Source of the DNA: Bacteroidales bacterium
Lineage (GTDB): Bacteria; Bacteroidota; Bacteroidia; Bacteroidales; UBA932
Assembly: GCA_017469745.1 (NCBI GenBank)
Contig: JAFUFS010000009.1
Location: 1-53,645, forward strand
DNA: 53,645 nucleotides
Direction of reading: 5' to 3'
The position numbers were made by a program, and so were the translations under genes. Numbering within the stretch: the first letter of the stretch is position 1; each line of letters starts with the position of its first letter. The notes under the pieces are model-generated. The model ran no database searches and was not told the origin of the DNA. It saw nothing but the letters and a program-made list of their open reading frames with translations. Below, piece after piece: positions 1 through 7,942 of this stretch.

Positions 1-39
1 ACAGTAAATTTCCGTAATTTTGTCCTTGGCGATCGTCAT
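1..39 (-). CDS. First 13 codons of a possible transposase, cut by window edge
   Basis: On the minus strand an ATG at 39 opens a frame reading MTIAKDKITEIYC up to the window edge. The ITEIYC-type start resembles, from memory, the N-termini of Bacteroidales IS982-family transposases, but 13 residues cannot prove this. Local base composition is AT-rich. If correct, the end of an insertion sequence lies just right of this start and may explain why the next gene lacks its N-terminus. It could also be an unrelated gene start. Confidence 0.35.
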   Translation of the reverse strand, partial: MTIAKDKITEIYC

Positions 40-97
40 AGCGAAAGGGTTTGTTTTTGGTTTGTAGCTATTCCAAATTTACAAAAACTTTCGCTAT
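38..97. repeat. 10-bp perfect inverted repeat at the putative transposase start
   Basis: ATAGCGAAAG at 38-47 is matched by CTTTCGCTAT at 88-97, with a 40-base spacer. The left arm overlaps the start codon of the minus-strand frame at 1-39. It could be an operator, a translation-blocking hairpin in the transcript, or part of an element end. The match is direct; the role is inference. Confidence 0.5.
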
Positions 98-163
98 TTT
101 CCTAATAATCAGCTAGTTAAATTTCATCGAATTCACGTTAAATACTATGAGATCAAAGTCAAG

Positions 164-886
164 ATGGTGAAAGTGCTCGATCTTTCAACTGTAACTAAAG
201 AAACTACAGTTGAAGATGGTATGACCCTGGTAGGCAAGCTTGCTGCTGGTGGTTCCATCGTATTAGGCAACGGTAAGTACACGCTGGCTAATGTAGATAT
301 CAATAGCGACGGTGCAATCACTGTCGGTAAATCTGGTATCAGCTGTACAGGCAACACAAACATCGTTCTTAAAGGCAAGAATAAGGTTAAAGGATTAGGC
401 GAGAATTATCCTGGCATCTGGATTAAAGAAGGTTTTACACTCACGATCGAAGGTAATGGCTCACTTGAAGCTACTGGCAATTATGGTGCAGGCATCGGCT
501 GTGCTTCATATACCCAAGATGAAGAAAATAATTGTGGTAATATCGTTATTAAGAGCGGTACAGTCACTGCAACGAGCGAAACAGCTGCGGGAATTGGAAG
601 TGGTTATTCATCAGCCAATTCTGATTGTGGTAACATTACAATCGAGAAAGATGCCGTTGTAACGGCCAAAAGCGGCAGACCTGAGGCAGCTTCAATTGGT
701 ACTAGTGAGGGTTCTAGCAGCGGTAGAAGTAGATGCGAGAGCATCACTATCAAGAGTGGCGCAACCGTAACTGTAACTAAGAACAAGAATGCTGAAGCAG
801 CTATCGGGAAAGGTAATGGTGGAAGCATGGGTACTGATCCTGTTATCGAGGAAGGTGCAAATATAACTACTATCATCGCAGAGTAG
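164..886 (+). CDS. Beta-helix carbohydrate-binding-type protein, probably 5'-truncated
   Basis: A 240-residue product built of short repeats of the kind GNIVIKSGTVTATSETAAGI, with recurring 'AGIGS/GIGC' turns and 'CGNI(V/T)I' strands. This matches the right-handed beta-helix domain that often forms the C-terminal part of large secreted or BspA-like Bacteroidales surface proteins and begins, as here, with 'VDLSTVT...' and a 'G.L.G' strand. There is no signal peptide. The frame stays open upstream to codon 68 without another ATG (a TAG lies at 65-67), so the gene probably lost its N-terminal part, perhaps through the element at the left edge. Codon use is more AT-rich than in neighbouring genes, which suggests transfer. 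No catalytic motif is visible. Treat it as a gene remnant or a free-standing domain; expression is doubtful. Confidence 0.55.
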   Translation: MVKVLDLSTVTKETTVEDGMTLVGKLAAGGSIVLGNGKYTLANVDINSDGAITVGKSGISCTGNTNIVLKGKNKVKGLGENYPGIWIKEGFTLTIEGNGSLEATGNYGAGIGCASYTQDEENNCGNIVIKSGTVTATSETAAGIGSGYSSANSDCGNITIEKDAVVTAKSGRPEAASIGTSEGSSSGRSRCESITIKSGATVTVTKNKNAEAAIGKGNGGSMGTDPVIEEGANITTIIAE

Positions 887-908
887 TTACGCTACATCAT
901 AAAACACT

Positions 909-945
909 AACCCCGGAAGCATCCCGCTCCCGGGGTTTATTTATT
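909..945 (+). terminator. Rho-independent terminator after the beta-helix gene
   Basis: AACCCCGG (909-916) pairs with CCGGGGTT (930-937), followed by a T-rich tract. It lies 23 bases after the stop codon of the plus-strand beta-helix gene. The rest of the gap to 1074 holds only a weak inverted repeat, GGTTATC/GATAACC at 948-954 and 999-1005. Confidence 0.75.
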
Positions 946-1074
946 ATGGTTATCCGCAATTTGTGATTGGAATTACCTTAATTGACATATGGCAAGGTGA
1001 TAACCTTTATTCTTCTTTATTCTTTGCAAAGAGAGAAAGAAAAACTGAAGAGAAAAAAGTCTTAACAATAAGAT

Positions 1075-1582
1075 TTACATCTGCGTCAAGGATAATCCGT
1101 CGTATGAAATCTTGAAGCCATTGAATTGATTTGTGGCACGTAAAAAGGCTTCGGCCTTTTGTTTCAAGACTCCCAGGCTGATTTCATCCTGCCGACGCTT
1201 TATCTCGAAGAATGTCACGGAGTCCGAAAGTTCGTCGGCCGCAATCATGTCAATCTCGTTTTCTCCCTTGCGGTCCCACCAGCGGCCGATTCTGGTATAT
1301 TCCCCGGCCTCCTTGGCCACGCGGTGGAAATATCGTTCAAGCATCAAGCCGCTGAATGTTTCGTAGTCGCGCTCGATGATTTCCTGCAACTTGGAATAAT
1401 TCTCAATCTCCAGGATATAGTTGTACTTGAAGATAAACCGGAACCAGAATGAGTAGAACACGTCTTCCAGCTCATAACGGACGTTTTTGGTTGAACTCTT
1501 CTCAAACATGGGCTGCCGTCTTCGCCGTCTCCCTCGTTTCCCTGAGGAATTCGACTTCTTGTTCCCGGTCGTAAAATTTCAT
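1075..1582 (-). pseudogene. DUF234-type AAA ATPase, only N- and C-termini left
   Basis: The minus strand from 1582 encodes MKFYDREQEVEFLRET and ten more residues, the usual opening of the archaeal-ATPase/DUF234 family, and then meets TGA at 1502-1504. In another frame, 1509 to 1078 encodes about 144 residues of the family's C-terminal half. That part has the DUF234 nuclease-like signature: 'E..F' in the helix, 'NEIDMIA' and 'FFEIKRR', a PD-(D/E)xK-like set. The Walker A and B region that should lie between, roughly 200 residues in intact relatives, is absent. A large internal deletion with frame change has therefore joined the two ends. The C-terminal fragment has its own ATG, but a product without the ATPase core is unlikely to have the family function. 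Nothing else recognisable lies between 1583 and 1678. Confidence 0.75.
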
Positions 1583-1678
1583 ATCAAAGTATTTAATCCG
1601 AAACAGCCATTTCCGAAACGACCATTTCGCAACTGCAAATATAAAATTAGATTCCGATATTTCAAATTCTTTAACGTC

Positions 1679-2572
1679 CTAGACAGTGTAGGTGCCTGTC
1701 TTGAAGGCCACGATAAGGATGGCAGCCACAAGGAGGACAAAGAGGATCACGTACAGGAGGACGTAGGCAAGTCCTGTCTTGATGGCGAGGCGAAGGCTGC
1801 CCTTCCATGTAAGATTGAAAAGCTGGCAATAGTCGTAGACCAGTAGGGCGGCCATCAGCCAGAAGCCGATCTCACTGTTCCGCCCGAATGAAAGGATAAG
1901 GGCAAACAGCATGAAAAAACAGAATTGGCAGAGGACATAGGCTGCCGCAGCAGCAGATGCCGACAGGCTCATGCCGCGTTTCTTCAGGGACAAATACATG
2001 GCCAGCCACAGCATCAGGAAATTACCAAGGAACATGTAGACGCCCTGACTCCTCAAAGTCCCTTCAAATGCCGCCAAGGAAGCCTTTGCCGGCGAGTCCA
2101 CTGCTTCCGGATGCTTGTCCAGACTGAATATGCACCTGTTATCATCGATAATCTGGATGATCTGGGGCACATTCTCCCTCCGGGCAGTCTCTCCAACCAC
2201 AACGCCGACACTGTCCAGCTGCTCGACCCTCTCGCGCTTTGGAGTGGTCTCGGTCCGGTACTCGGGTTTCACTATTGAAACCAGCATGGCGAAAAAGGCG
2301 TAGAAAATGATCAATGAAGTCAACGGTGCCAGAAAACGCTCATGCTCACCGTGGATGTAGTCCTTGATCATGTAACCAGGGCGGAGAAGCAGATGCACGA
2401 AAGTGCGCTTCGCGTCATCATTGAGAAAGGGGATGCTGTCGAAGGCGCCCTTAGAAAAACCGCCTTTGGATGCAGCCTTCTTCTTAGGCTTGGCCCACGG
2501 GAACACTCCCAGTTTCTGCCAGATCCGGAAAGCCCTGATCCTGGCCACCAAACTATGTTTACGAATATTCAT
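1679..2572 (-). CDS. DUF3667 family membrane protein
   Basis: A 297-residue protein with the DUF3667 signature around residues 55-95: 'TFVHLLLRPGYMIKDYI' followed by 'HGEHERFLAPLTSLII', then a membrane segment. About four or five hydrophobic segments follow, the last ones at the C-terminus. Typical relatives begin with a zinc ribbon (two CxxC pairs); here that part is replaced by a basic stretch, 'PWAKPKKKAASK', without cysteine pairs. The region after the first membrane helix is charged and may face the periplasm. Function of the family is unknown. The start codon lies only three bases from a 21-bp inverted repeat carrying a possible -7 box. The upstream neighbour on the same strand is the outer-membrane protein at 2643-3170. 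Confidence 0.7.
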   Translation of the reverse strand: MNIRKHSLVARIRAFRIWQKLGVFPWAKPKKKAASKGGFSKGAFDSIPFLNDDAKRTFVHLLLRPGYMIKDYIHGEHERFLAPLTSLIIFYAFFAMLVSIVKPEYRTETTPKRERVEQLDSVGVVVGETARRENVPQIIQIIDDNRCIFSLDKHPEAVDSPAKASLAAFEGTLRSQGVYMFLGNFLMLWLAMYLSLKKRGMSLSASAAAAAYVLCQFCFFMLFALILSFGRNSEIGFWLMAALLVYDYCQLFNLTWKGSLRLAIKTGLAYVLLYVILFVLLVAAILIVAFKTGTYTV

Positions 2573-2575
2573 ATA

Positions 2576-2626
2576 AAAAGATTACCAACCACAAAAGTAG
2601 CTATTTTTTGTGATTGGTAATCTTTT
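2576..2626 (-). promoter_or_regulatory. 21-bp inverted repeat over a possible -7 box
   Basis: Arms at 2576-2596 and 2606-2626 match at 20 of 21 positions with a 9-base spacer. On the minus strand the left part contains TACTTTTG (2592-2599), a match to the Bacteroidota -7 consensus TAnnTTTG, 19 bases before the DUF3667 start. The palindrome also sits 16 bases past the stop codon of the outer-membrane protein gene and is followed by T residues, so it may instead, or also, terminate that transcript. I cannot separate these roles from sequence. Confidence 0.55.
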
Positions 2627-2642
2627 ATTTCCGGGCCGGCCG

Positions 2643-3170
2643 CTAGAACTCGAAGCCGAAGGAGATCTTTGGCATGAACAAGGCTTTTTTGTCGGTCCTC
2701 TTATCGCCAAGAGGGGCTATGGTCTTGGCGCCCAGTCCGATTGTGAATCCGTGTCCGGAACGAAGACCCCAGCTCCAACCGACATTAGGCTCTATGAACA
2801 GGCCGTTTTCGAGGGTCATTCCACCCTTCTTCTCAAAGTCAAACCCGTGCATGAATCCGGTCTTGAGACCGACGACGGGAGTGCCTTTCTTATTCCTGAG
2901 GTAAGAATGGAAGTCCAGGAAGGCTTCGCCAAAGTAAGGATTCTCATCGCCGTTAGGGAATATGTAGCCACCTATTCCGGCACCAAGGTAAACGTTGCGG
3001 TTGAACATGTAGCCGTGGGATGTTTCAGCGCCCACCCAGACACCAAAGTGGTCTGTGATCGAGACACTTCCTTTGTAACCTTGCGATCTGTAGTCATTCT
3101 GGGCCGATGCACCAATGCATGATGCGACAATCAAAACTCCTGCAAGCAGGACTTTGTTAAGATGATTCAT
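2643..3170 (-). CDS. Small outer-membrane beta-barrel-like protein
   Basis: From the ATG at 3170 the product has 175 residues and starts with a signal peptide, MNHLNKVLLAGVLIVASCIG followed by ASAQ. The frame extends eleven residues further upstream, but that would bury the signal peptide, so 3170 is preferred. The mature part is a series of alternating strands rich in glycine and aromatic residues ('GVWVGAETSHGYMF', 'YLGAGIGGYIF') and ends in 'ISFGFEF', a C-terminal phenylalanine typical of outer-membrane barrels. Size suggests an eight-stranded barrel. No substrate can be read from the sequence. Confidence 0.65.
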   Translation of the reverse strand: MNHLNKVLLAGVLIVASCIGASAQNDYRSQGYKGSVSITDHFGVWVGAETSHGYMFNRNVYLGAGIGGYIFPNGDENPYFGEAFLDFHSYLRNKKGTPVVGLKTGFMHGFDFEKKGGMTLENGLFIEPNVGWSWGLRSGHGFTIGLGAKTIAPLGDKRTDKKALFMPKISFGFEF

Positions 3171-3264
3171 AAAATTCAAGTTAATAAAAACAACATTTCT
3201 CATGTGCCGGCCGGTGCACGGCTGGTATAATAGTCACAAACCGTGCCACTGCACAGCACATTTT

Positions 3265-3287
3265 AGGGCCGATCCTTGACCGGCCCT
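3265..3287 (-). terminator. Possible hairpin terminator
   Basis: AGGGCCG (3265-3271) pairs with CGGCCCT (3281-3287). It lies 41 bases past the stop of the minus-strand GH106 stub and is followed on that strand by TAAAAT, a weak U-tract. A looser palindrome (GTGCCGGCCGGTGCAC) lies nearby at about 3204-3219. Nothing else is recognised between 3171 and 3327. Confidence 0.35.
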
Positions 3288-3327
3288 TAATACCTCGTTA
3301 ATAACCACACTCTTGCCTGCAGTTACT

Positions 3328-3561
3328 TCAAGTTATATTATTTTTCAGATAAAAGCCTGAAAGGCCGATGTCATGCATCCACCCAAGGTCCTTCTTTATG
3401 CCGCCCTTCGTCACATTGCCGTTCATCCAATGCCATAAAGCCATCGGACGGCTCTCGTGAGGCGGGTTCATGAAACCGGCTTCAAGTTCCATGCGTTCTT
3501 TGCCACTACCGCATGAAAAGATCAGTAAGACAGCGGCTATGTAGAGGACGATTCTTTTCAT
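3328..3561 (-). pseudogene. N-terminal stub of a GH106-type alpha-L-rhamnosidase lipoprotein
   Basis: The 77 residues start with a lipoprotein signal peptide (MKRIVLYIAAVLLIFSCGSG, lipobox cysteine at 17) and continue with 'LEAGFMNPPHESRPMALWHW' and 'MNGNVTKGGIKKDLGWMHDI', the highly recognisable opening of glycoside hydrolase family 106. The frame stops after 'GLSGFYLKNNIT', close to where full enzymes (about 900-1100 residues) enter the first barrel strand. The catalytic domain is absent and the next gene begins downstream, so this is a deletion remnant. An alternative, a genuine short lipoprotein, is unlikely given the match to the first 70 residues of a large enzyme. Confidence 0.75.
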
Positions 3562-3577
3562 GCTATAATAGAGAGGA

Positions 3578-4590
3578 TTATGATGATGTAAAGTTAAAGA
3601 GTTCCTTATCTATTTTGATGGCTCTTATGCGATTCTGCAACCCTTTCAACTTTTCAATTAAGGCATCATAATCCAGACTCTCTCCATAAATGAAATGCTC
3701 CCTCATCAGGGCATAATCATTTCTCCATGACTCTGCAAGATCTCCTTTTGGAATGATGTCAACCAAGGATGGATGATGCTTGCTGTAATCGATTCCCCGA
3801 ACTGAGTTGAACACTGATCGATGCTTGACAATATCCAGGTACATCCGTGTGTCTTCTAAAGCAGACTTGGCATATTCTGTTTCCATCAGTTGGGAAATAT
3901 CGTAAAGATGCCTGGTCATGCGAAGGGTCCTTGGATGATCCTTTTGAAGTTCTTCGTGAAGGAGGAATATCTTCTCCATGAACGTCCGCGATGGATGCAC
4001 TGACATCACATCAAAACAATAGTCAGAGAAAACATCCGGATAAGTTTTTGCAAATAAAGGAACAATCCGCAACGGTACACGGGGTTCCAAGAGAGAACGG
4101 CTGCTGAACTCAACCTTTATAGCAGCTGGAACATATCCAACAGAAGAATACAAGCTCCTATAAGGAACCACTACAACTGTCGGATCTTTATCAGAATCTT
4201 TGGATTCAACGAACTCAATATCGATATCCTTGTCCCCATTTCTTTTAGTTTATTCTTCAGTTCGCTCACCAAAGCCCCTCCAATAAACTTTCTTGTTCGT
4301 TTGCGAATATTATCCCTTTGAGTCTTCGTGTCCCCGGCGAGGCCCCACATTGACTTGTCTAAAGCCACGTCAACATCCTCGCTGAATCTGTCGATAATCC
4401 CCCACTTGGCCAGAGAAGTGCCACCCTTGAAAGACAGGAATTCCTTGCAAGAGCTAGAGAATAGGGCTTTAAGGATTAGGGTAACCCACCAATCCTTCTC
4501 TATCACATTCTCATTCATTCTGGGATTATCCATCAAGACGGCATCTACTATTGTTCGTCTTTGATTATCCGGTAATTCAATCCAATTCAT
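3578..4590 (-). pseudogene. AbiEii nucleotidyltransferase toxin, frameshifted
   Basis: Two overlapping frames together make one AbiEii-like protein of about 337 residues. The first part (from ATG 4590) has 'FKGGTSLAKWGIIDRFSEDV' and 'DVAL', the nucleotidyltransferase GGTSLSK...ED-D core. The second part (to 3578) carries the helical C-terminal half ('RHLYDISQLM...', 'HRSVFNSVRGIDY'). The join is near 4238-4246, where an A-run on the minus strand has lost one base: the alternative frame before the stop reads 'NGDKDIDIEFVESKDSDKDP' and continues directly into the second part. Start 4590 overlaps the stop of the antitoxin gene as ATGA. Known AbiEii proteins are the toxins of a type IV toxin-antitoxin phage-defence system. 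As written the toxin is broken; a sequencing error in a homopolymer is the main alternative. Confidence 0.75.
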
Positions 4591-5201
4591 TTTTCGCAGG
4601 CCAACATTGGTCGTATGATTCTCTGGACCCATTCAGGTGTCTTGTTGATCTCTAGTCTAAGAGTCTCCTGATCAGCATCATTTTCAATAAGGTCACGGAT
4701 CCGGTTTATATGCTCTTGAGTCAGATTACTCTCCCCAATCGCTTTTAATGATTGGACTAACATAGGGAGAAGCTTATTGTTATATGTGAAGTTTGAAGGT
4801 ACAGAACGCTTAAGAACGATATCCCTTCCTCTTATGCGTATTATTCTTGAAGCGCCATCAGTTAGATAAACCGAGCTGCTTGGGACCTGTTCAGATAAGC
4901 CCAACTGATTGGCTGCAGTCATGCCTGAAGGAATGATATGAGATGAGTCCCTCCTTGATATCGCTTTGACCAGTTCATCAGTTGTCGGATACTCTATCCC
5001 GAAAGGATTGACGCTAGGATAAAGGTATATTCCACGAGCTATACGGACAATCACACCATCTTTTTCCAAACGAGACAAATTCAGTCTCGCTTCTTGCGAA
5101 GATAAATCCGAGAAGTCGGTGCTGAATAATATGCTGCCTCGCCCCATATTCTCTATTGAGTGGAGCAACTTGGTGTAACTACTATCATGATGACGGCCCA
5201 T
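4587..5201 (-). CDS. AbiEi-type antitoxin (DUF6088-like), winged-helix repressor
   Basis: A 204-residue protein from ATG 5201. The N-terminal ~70 residues form a winged helix ('FSDLSSQEARLNLSRLEKDG', 'VIVRIARGIYLYP'), followed by the AbiEi/DUF6088 core: 'PTTDELVKAISRRDSSHIIP', 'GMTAANQLGLSEQVP', 'YLTDGASRIIRIRGRDIVLK'. Its family acts as antitoxin and autorepressor of an AbiE operon, and the AbiEii gene follows with a 4-bp ATGA overlap. The frame is open ten codons further up to 5231, but that would place the start inside a perfect operator-like palindrome at 5210-5248, so 5201 is the better start. The antitoxin frame is intact although its toxin partner is frameshifted. Confidence 0.8.
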   Translation of the reverse strand: MGRHHDSSYTKLLHSIENMGRGSILFSTDFSDLSSQEARLNLSRLEKDGVIVRIARGIYLYPSVNPFGIEYPTTDELVKAISRRDSSHIIPSGMTAANQLGLSEQVPSSSVYLTDGASRIIRIRGRDIVLKRSVPSNFTYNNKLLPMLVQSLKAIGESNLTQEHINRIRDLIENDADQETLRLEINKTPEWVQRIIRPMLACEK

Positions 5202-5209
5202 CTTACTTC

Positions 5210-5248
5210 GTTTTTGATACAAAAAACGCAAAAATTCGTATCAAAAAC
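5210..5248 (-). promoter_or_regulatory. AbiE operator: 11-bp perfect inverted repeat
   Basis: GTTTTTGATAC (5210-5220) is the exact inverse of GTATCAAAAAC (5238-5248), with a 17-base spacer. It lies nine bases upstream of the antitoxin start at 5201. AbiEi proteins are known to bind paired inverted repeats in their own promoter, so this is the expected autoregulatory site. It also decides the start codon. Confidence 0.75.
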
Positions 5249-5282
5249 AAGCGCTAATAAACCTTTTTTGCAACCAGCTTTA

Positions 5283-5319
5283 TAAAAAGAAAATCAACCA
5301 CTCGCGTAAGTGGCTGATT
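5283..5319 (-). terminator. Terminator after the tRNA gene
   Basis: AATCAACCACT (5292-5302) pairs with AGTGGCTGATT (5309-5319), one mismatch. On the minus strand the stem is followed by a T-rich run. It lies eight bases past the 3' end of the tRNA and before the AbiE operator, so it would close the rpsL-to-tRNA transcript. Confidence 0.7.
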
Positions 5320-5326
5320 ATCAACG

Positions 5327-5400
5327 TGGTCCCTGCAGGGCATGATCCTGCGACCCCCTGATTATGAGTCAGATGCTCTAACCAACTGAGCTAAGGGACC
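5327..5400 (-). tRNA. tRNA with anticodon CAT (elongator Met, possibly Ile2)
   Basis: A 74-nt cloverleaf on the minus strand: acceptor GGTCCCT/AGGGACC, discriminator A, no encoded CCA, D-arm GCTC/GAGC, anticodon stem TCTGA/TCAGG with loop CTCATAA (anticodon CAT at 5364-5366), T-stem GCAGG/CCTGC. There is no initiator-type mismatch at 1-72, so it is not tRNA-fMet. CAT tRNAs can also be tRNA-Ile2 whose C34 is converted to lysidine; I cannot decide with certainty. The T-loop reads ATCATGC instead of the usual TTCRANY, with positions 54 and 58 swapped (A/T for T/A). It lies 57 bases downstream of rpsJ and may share its transcript. Confidence 0.9.
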
Positions 5401-5457
5401 GATATCCCGAGTACTAATGTCGGGATTTATTCTTAAAACTCCAAATTACTTCGGAAC

Positions 5458-5763
5458 TCACACTTTGATCTCGACCTCAACACCGGAGGGAAGCTCGAGC
5501 TTCATGAGAGCATCCACTGTCTTGGCGTTGCTGTCATCGATGTCAAGGAGCCTGCAGTAAGCGTCAAGCTCGAACTGCTCGCGGGACTTCTTGTTGACGA
5601 AAGTGGAACGGTTGACAGTGAAGATCTTCTTGTTGGTGGGAAGCGGAATGGGACCGTTTACCTTCGCACCGGTAGCCTTCACGGTGTCCACGATCTTGGC
5701 GGCTGACTTGTCAACCAGCATGTGATCGAATGATTTGAGTTTGATTCTGATCTTTTGACTCAT
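5458..5763 (-). CDS. rpsJ: 30S ribosomal protein S10
   Basis: A 101-residue S10 of normal length, with '[20 protein letters not shown]' at the start, '[17 protein letters not shown]' in the middle and 'SGVEVEIKV' at the end. S10 is part of the head of the 30S subunit and also pairs with NusB in antitermination. It follows fusA by 40 bases as the last protein gene of the str cluster. In many Bacteroidota the S10-operon genes rplC, rplD and rplW come next; here a tRNA, a terminator and the AbiE operon follow, so the chromosome has been rearranged at this point. Confidence 0.97.
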   Translation of the reverse strand: MSQKIRIKLKSFDHMLVDKSAAKIVDTVKATGAKVNGPIPLPTNKKIFTVNRSTFVNKKSREQFELDAYCRLLDIDDSNAKTVDALMKLELPSGVEVEIKV

Positions 5764-5803
5764 ATCAATAATTGATTTTTAACTTTCTTCAAAAAACTTT
5801 GTG

Positions 5804-7930
5804 TTAATCCTCATCGTCGAAGTGCCTAAAGCTGTAGCCACTCTTCTCGACGATCTCCTTTGCAAGGTTCGCAGGAACCTCGGAATAGTGGTCGAAGGAC
5901 ATCGTGCTGGTTGCACGCCCGGAGGACAGGGTCCTTAGGACAGTGACATAACCGAACTGCTCTGCGAGCGGAACGAAGGCCTTGACTATCCTGGCGCCGT
6001 TGGCGGTGGAATCCATAGCCTGGATCTGGCCGCGGCGACGGTTAAGGTCACCTACGATGTCACCCATGTAGTCTTCGGGGGTAACGACCTCCAATGACAT
6101 GATGGGCTCGAGAAGAACCGGCTTCGCCTTGGGGCAGGCATGGCGGAAAGCCATGCGGGCTGCCATCTCGAAGGAGAGCTGGTCGGAATCGACCGGGTGG
6201 TAGGATCCGTCAATGACGGTAACCTTCATCGACTGGACCTCATAGCCGGCAAGTACGCCATTGGCCATTGCAGACTTGAAGCCCTTCTCGATGCTGGGGA
6301 TGAATTCCTTGGGAATATTTCCACCCTTGACCTCGTTGACGAACTGGAGTCCGCTCTCGCCTTCATCGGCAGGGCCGATTTCGACGATGATGTCAGCGAA
6401 CTTACCACGGCCGCCGGTCTGCTTCTTGAAGACCTCACGGTGCTGTACGGTACCGGTGATGGCCTCCCTGTAGTTGACCTGAGGTGCACCCTGGTTGATT
6501 TCGACACCGAACTCACGGCGGAGGCGGTCGACGATGATATCAAGATGGAGCTCACCCATACCGCTGATGATAGTCTGGCCAGTCTCGTGGTCGGCCCTGA
6601 CGGTGAACGTCGGGTCCTCTTCAGCGAGCTTGCCAAGTGCGACGCCGAGCTTGTCCAGGTCAGTCTGGGTCTTGGGCTCGACAGCGATTCCGATCACAGG
6701 GTCGGGGAACACCATTGACTCGAGAATTACAGGATGGTTCTCATCGCAGATAGTGTCTCCAGTGCGGAGATCCTTGAAACCGACAGCCGCACAGATGTCA
6801 CCCGCTTCCACGAAATCGATGGGATTCTGGTGGTTGGAGTGCATCTGGTACAGGCGGGCGATCCTCTCTTTCCTCGCTGTGCGCACGTTGTACGCATAGG
6901 AGCCGGAGTCAATCCTTCCTGAATATACCCTCATGAAGGCAAGACGGCCCACGAAAGGATCCGTGGCGATCTTGAACACGAGAGCGCAGAAAGGCTGGTC
7001 TGCGGAAGGGAGAAGGTCTTCTTCCTTCCCTGTCCTCGGGCTGGTGCCTTTGACGACACCCTTGTCCAGCGGGGACGGAAGGTAGCGCATGACAGCATCG
7101 AGGAGGAACTGAACACCCTTGTTCTTGAAAGATGAGCCGCAGCATGCAGGGACGATCTGCATTGAGATCGTACCCTTGCGAAGAGCTGCTATGATCTCTT
7201 CTTCAGTCAGGGAATCAGGATCCTCGAAGAACTTCTCCATGAGGGATTCGTCGCACTCGGCGGCGGCTTCGATAAGCTTGTTCCTCCATTTTTCGACGTC
7301 TTCCACCATGTCGGCGGGAACCTCCTGGACCTTGTAGTTGACCAGTTCCTCGCTGGAATCATAAACGATTGCCTTGCGGGAGATAAGGTCGACTATGCCC
7401 AGAAACTTGTCCTCGGAACCGATAGGAAGACAAACGGGAACAGCCTTGGCACCCAGCTTGGTGTAGATCTCATCGACACAAGCGAGGAAATCAGCACCCA
7501 CGCGGTCCATCTTGTTCACATAAGCGATCTTGGGGACCCCGTACTTGTCGGCCTGGCGCCAAACGGTCTCGGACTGAGGCTGAACGCGTCCTACGGCACA
7601 GAAGGTCGCGATCGTTCCGTCAAGGACGCGGAGCGAACGCTCCACCTCGACTGTGAAATCGACGTGACCGGGAGTGTCGATCAGGTTGATCTGATACACC
7701 TTGCCTTCATAATGCCAGAAAGCAGTGGTAGCAGCAGAAGTGATGGTTATACCTCTCTCCTGCTCCTGTACCATCCAGTCCATGGTCGCAGCACCATCAT
7801 GCACTTCACCGATCTTGTGAGTCTTACCGGTGTAGTACAGGATGCGCTCGGACGTAGTGGTCTTGCCGGCATCGATGTGAGCCATGATGCCGATGTTCCT
7901 GGTGAAAGTCAGATCCCTGCTAGCAGCCAT
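5804..7930 (-). CDS. fusA: Translation elongation factor G
   Basis: A 708-residue EF-G, full length. GTPase motifs are intact: P-loop '[20 protein letters not shown]' near residue 12, switch II 'DTPGHVDF' near 88, 'NKMD' near 142. The later domains include '[20 protein letters not shown]' and the domain IV/V '[16 protein letters not shown]'. It catalyses ribosomal translocation with GTP hydrolysis and helps recycle ribosomes. It sits 12 bases after rpsG in the rpsL-rpsG-fusA-rpsJ order, and tuf is not in the cluster. No second fusA is visible in the window. Confidence 0.97.
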   Translation of the reverse strand: MAASRDLTFTRNIGIMAHIDAGKTTTSERILYYTGKTHKIGEVHDGAATMDWMVQEQERGITITSAATTAFWHYEGKVYQINLIDTPGHVDFTVEVERSLRVLDGTIATFCAVGRVQPQSETVWRQADKYGVPKIAYVNKMDRVGADFLACVDEIYTKLGAKAVPVCLPIGSEDKFLGIVDLISRKAIVYDSSEELVNYKVQEVPADMVEDVEKWRNKLIEAAAECDESLMEKFFEDPDSLTEEEIIAALRKGTISMQIVPACCGSSFKNKGVQFLLDAVMRYLPSPLDKGVVKGTSPRTGKEEDLLPSADQPFCALVFKIATDPFVGRLAFMRVYSGRIDSGSYAYNVRTARKERIARLYQMHSNHQNPIDFVEAGDICAAVGFKDLRTGDTICDENHPVILESMVFPDPVIGIAVEPKTQTDLDKLGVALGKLAEEDPTFTVRADHETGQTIISGMGELHLDIIVDRLRREFGVEINQGAPQVNYREAITGTVQHREVFKKQTGGRGKFADIIVEIGPADEGESGLQFVNEVKGGNIPKEFIPSIEKGFKSAMANGVLAGYEVQSMKVTVIDGSYHPVDSDQLSFEMAARMAFRHACPKAKPVLLEPIMSLEVVTPEDYMGDIVGDLNRRRGQIQAMDSTANGARIVKAFVPLAEQFGYVTVLRTLSSGRATSTMSFDHYSEVPANLAKEIVEKSGYSFRHFDDED

Positions 7931-7942
7931 CCGCGATAAAGA

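Noticed and set aside
948..1005. GGTTATC/GATAACC inverted repeat as an attachment site
   Set aside because: Seven-base arms with a 44-base spacer occur by chance often, and there is no integrase or direct repeat.
2576..2626. Invertible promoter of the Bacteroides capsule type
   Set aside because: The spacer is only nine bases, much shorter than known invertible promoters, and no invertase gene is nearby.
6140..6718. Long plus-strand open frame opposite fusA
   Set aside because: It is antisense to a highly conserved gene and its content follows the codon pattern of fusA; no start signal or homology.
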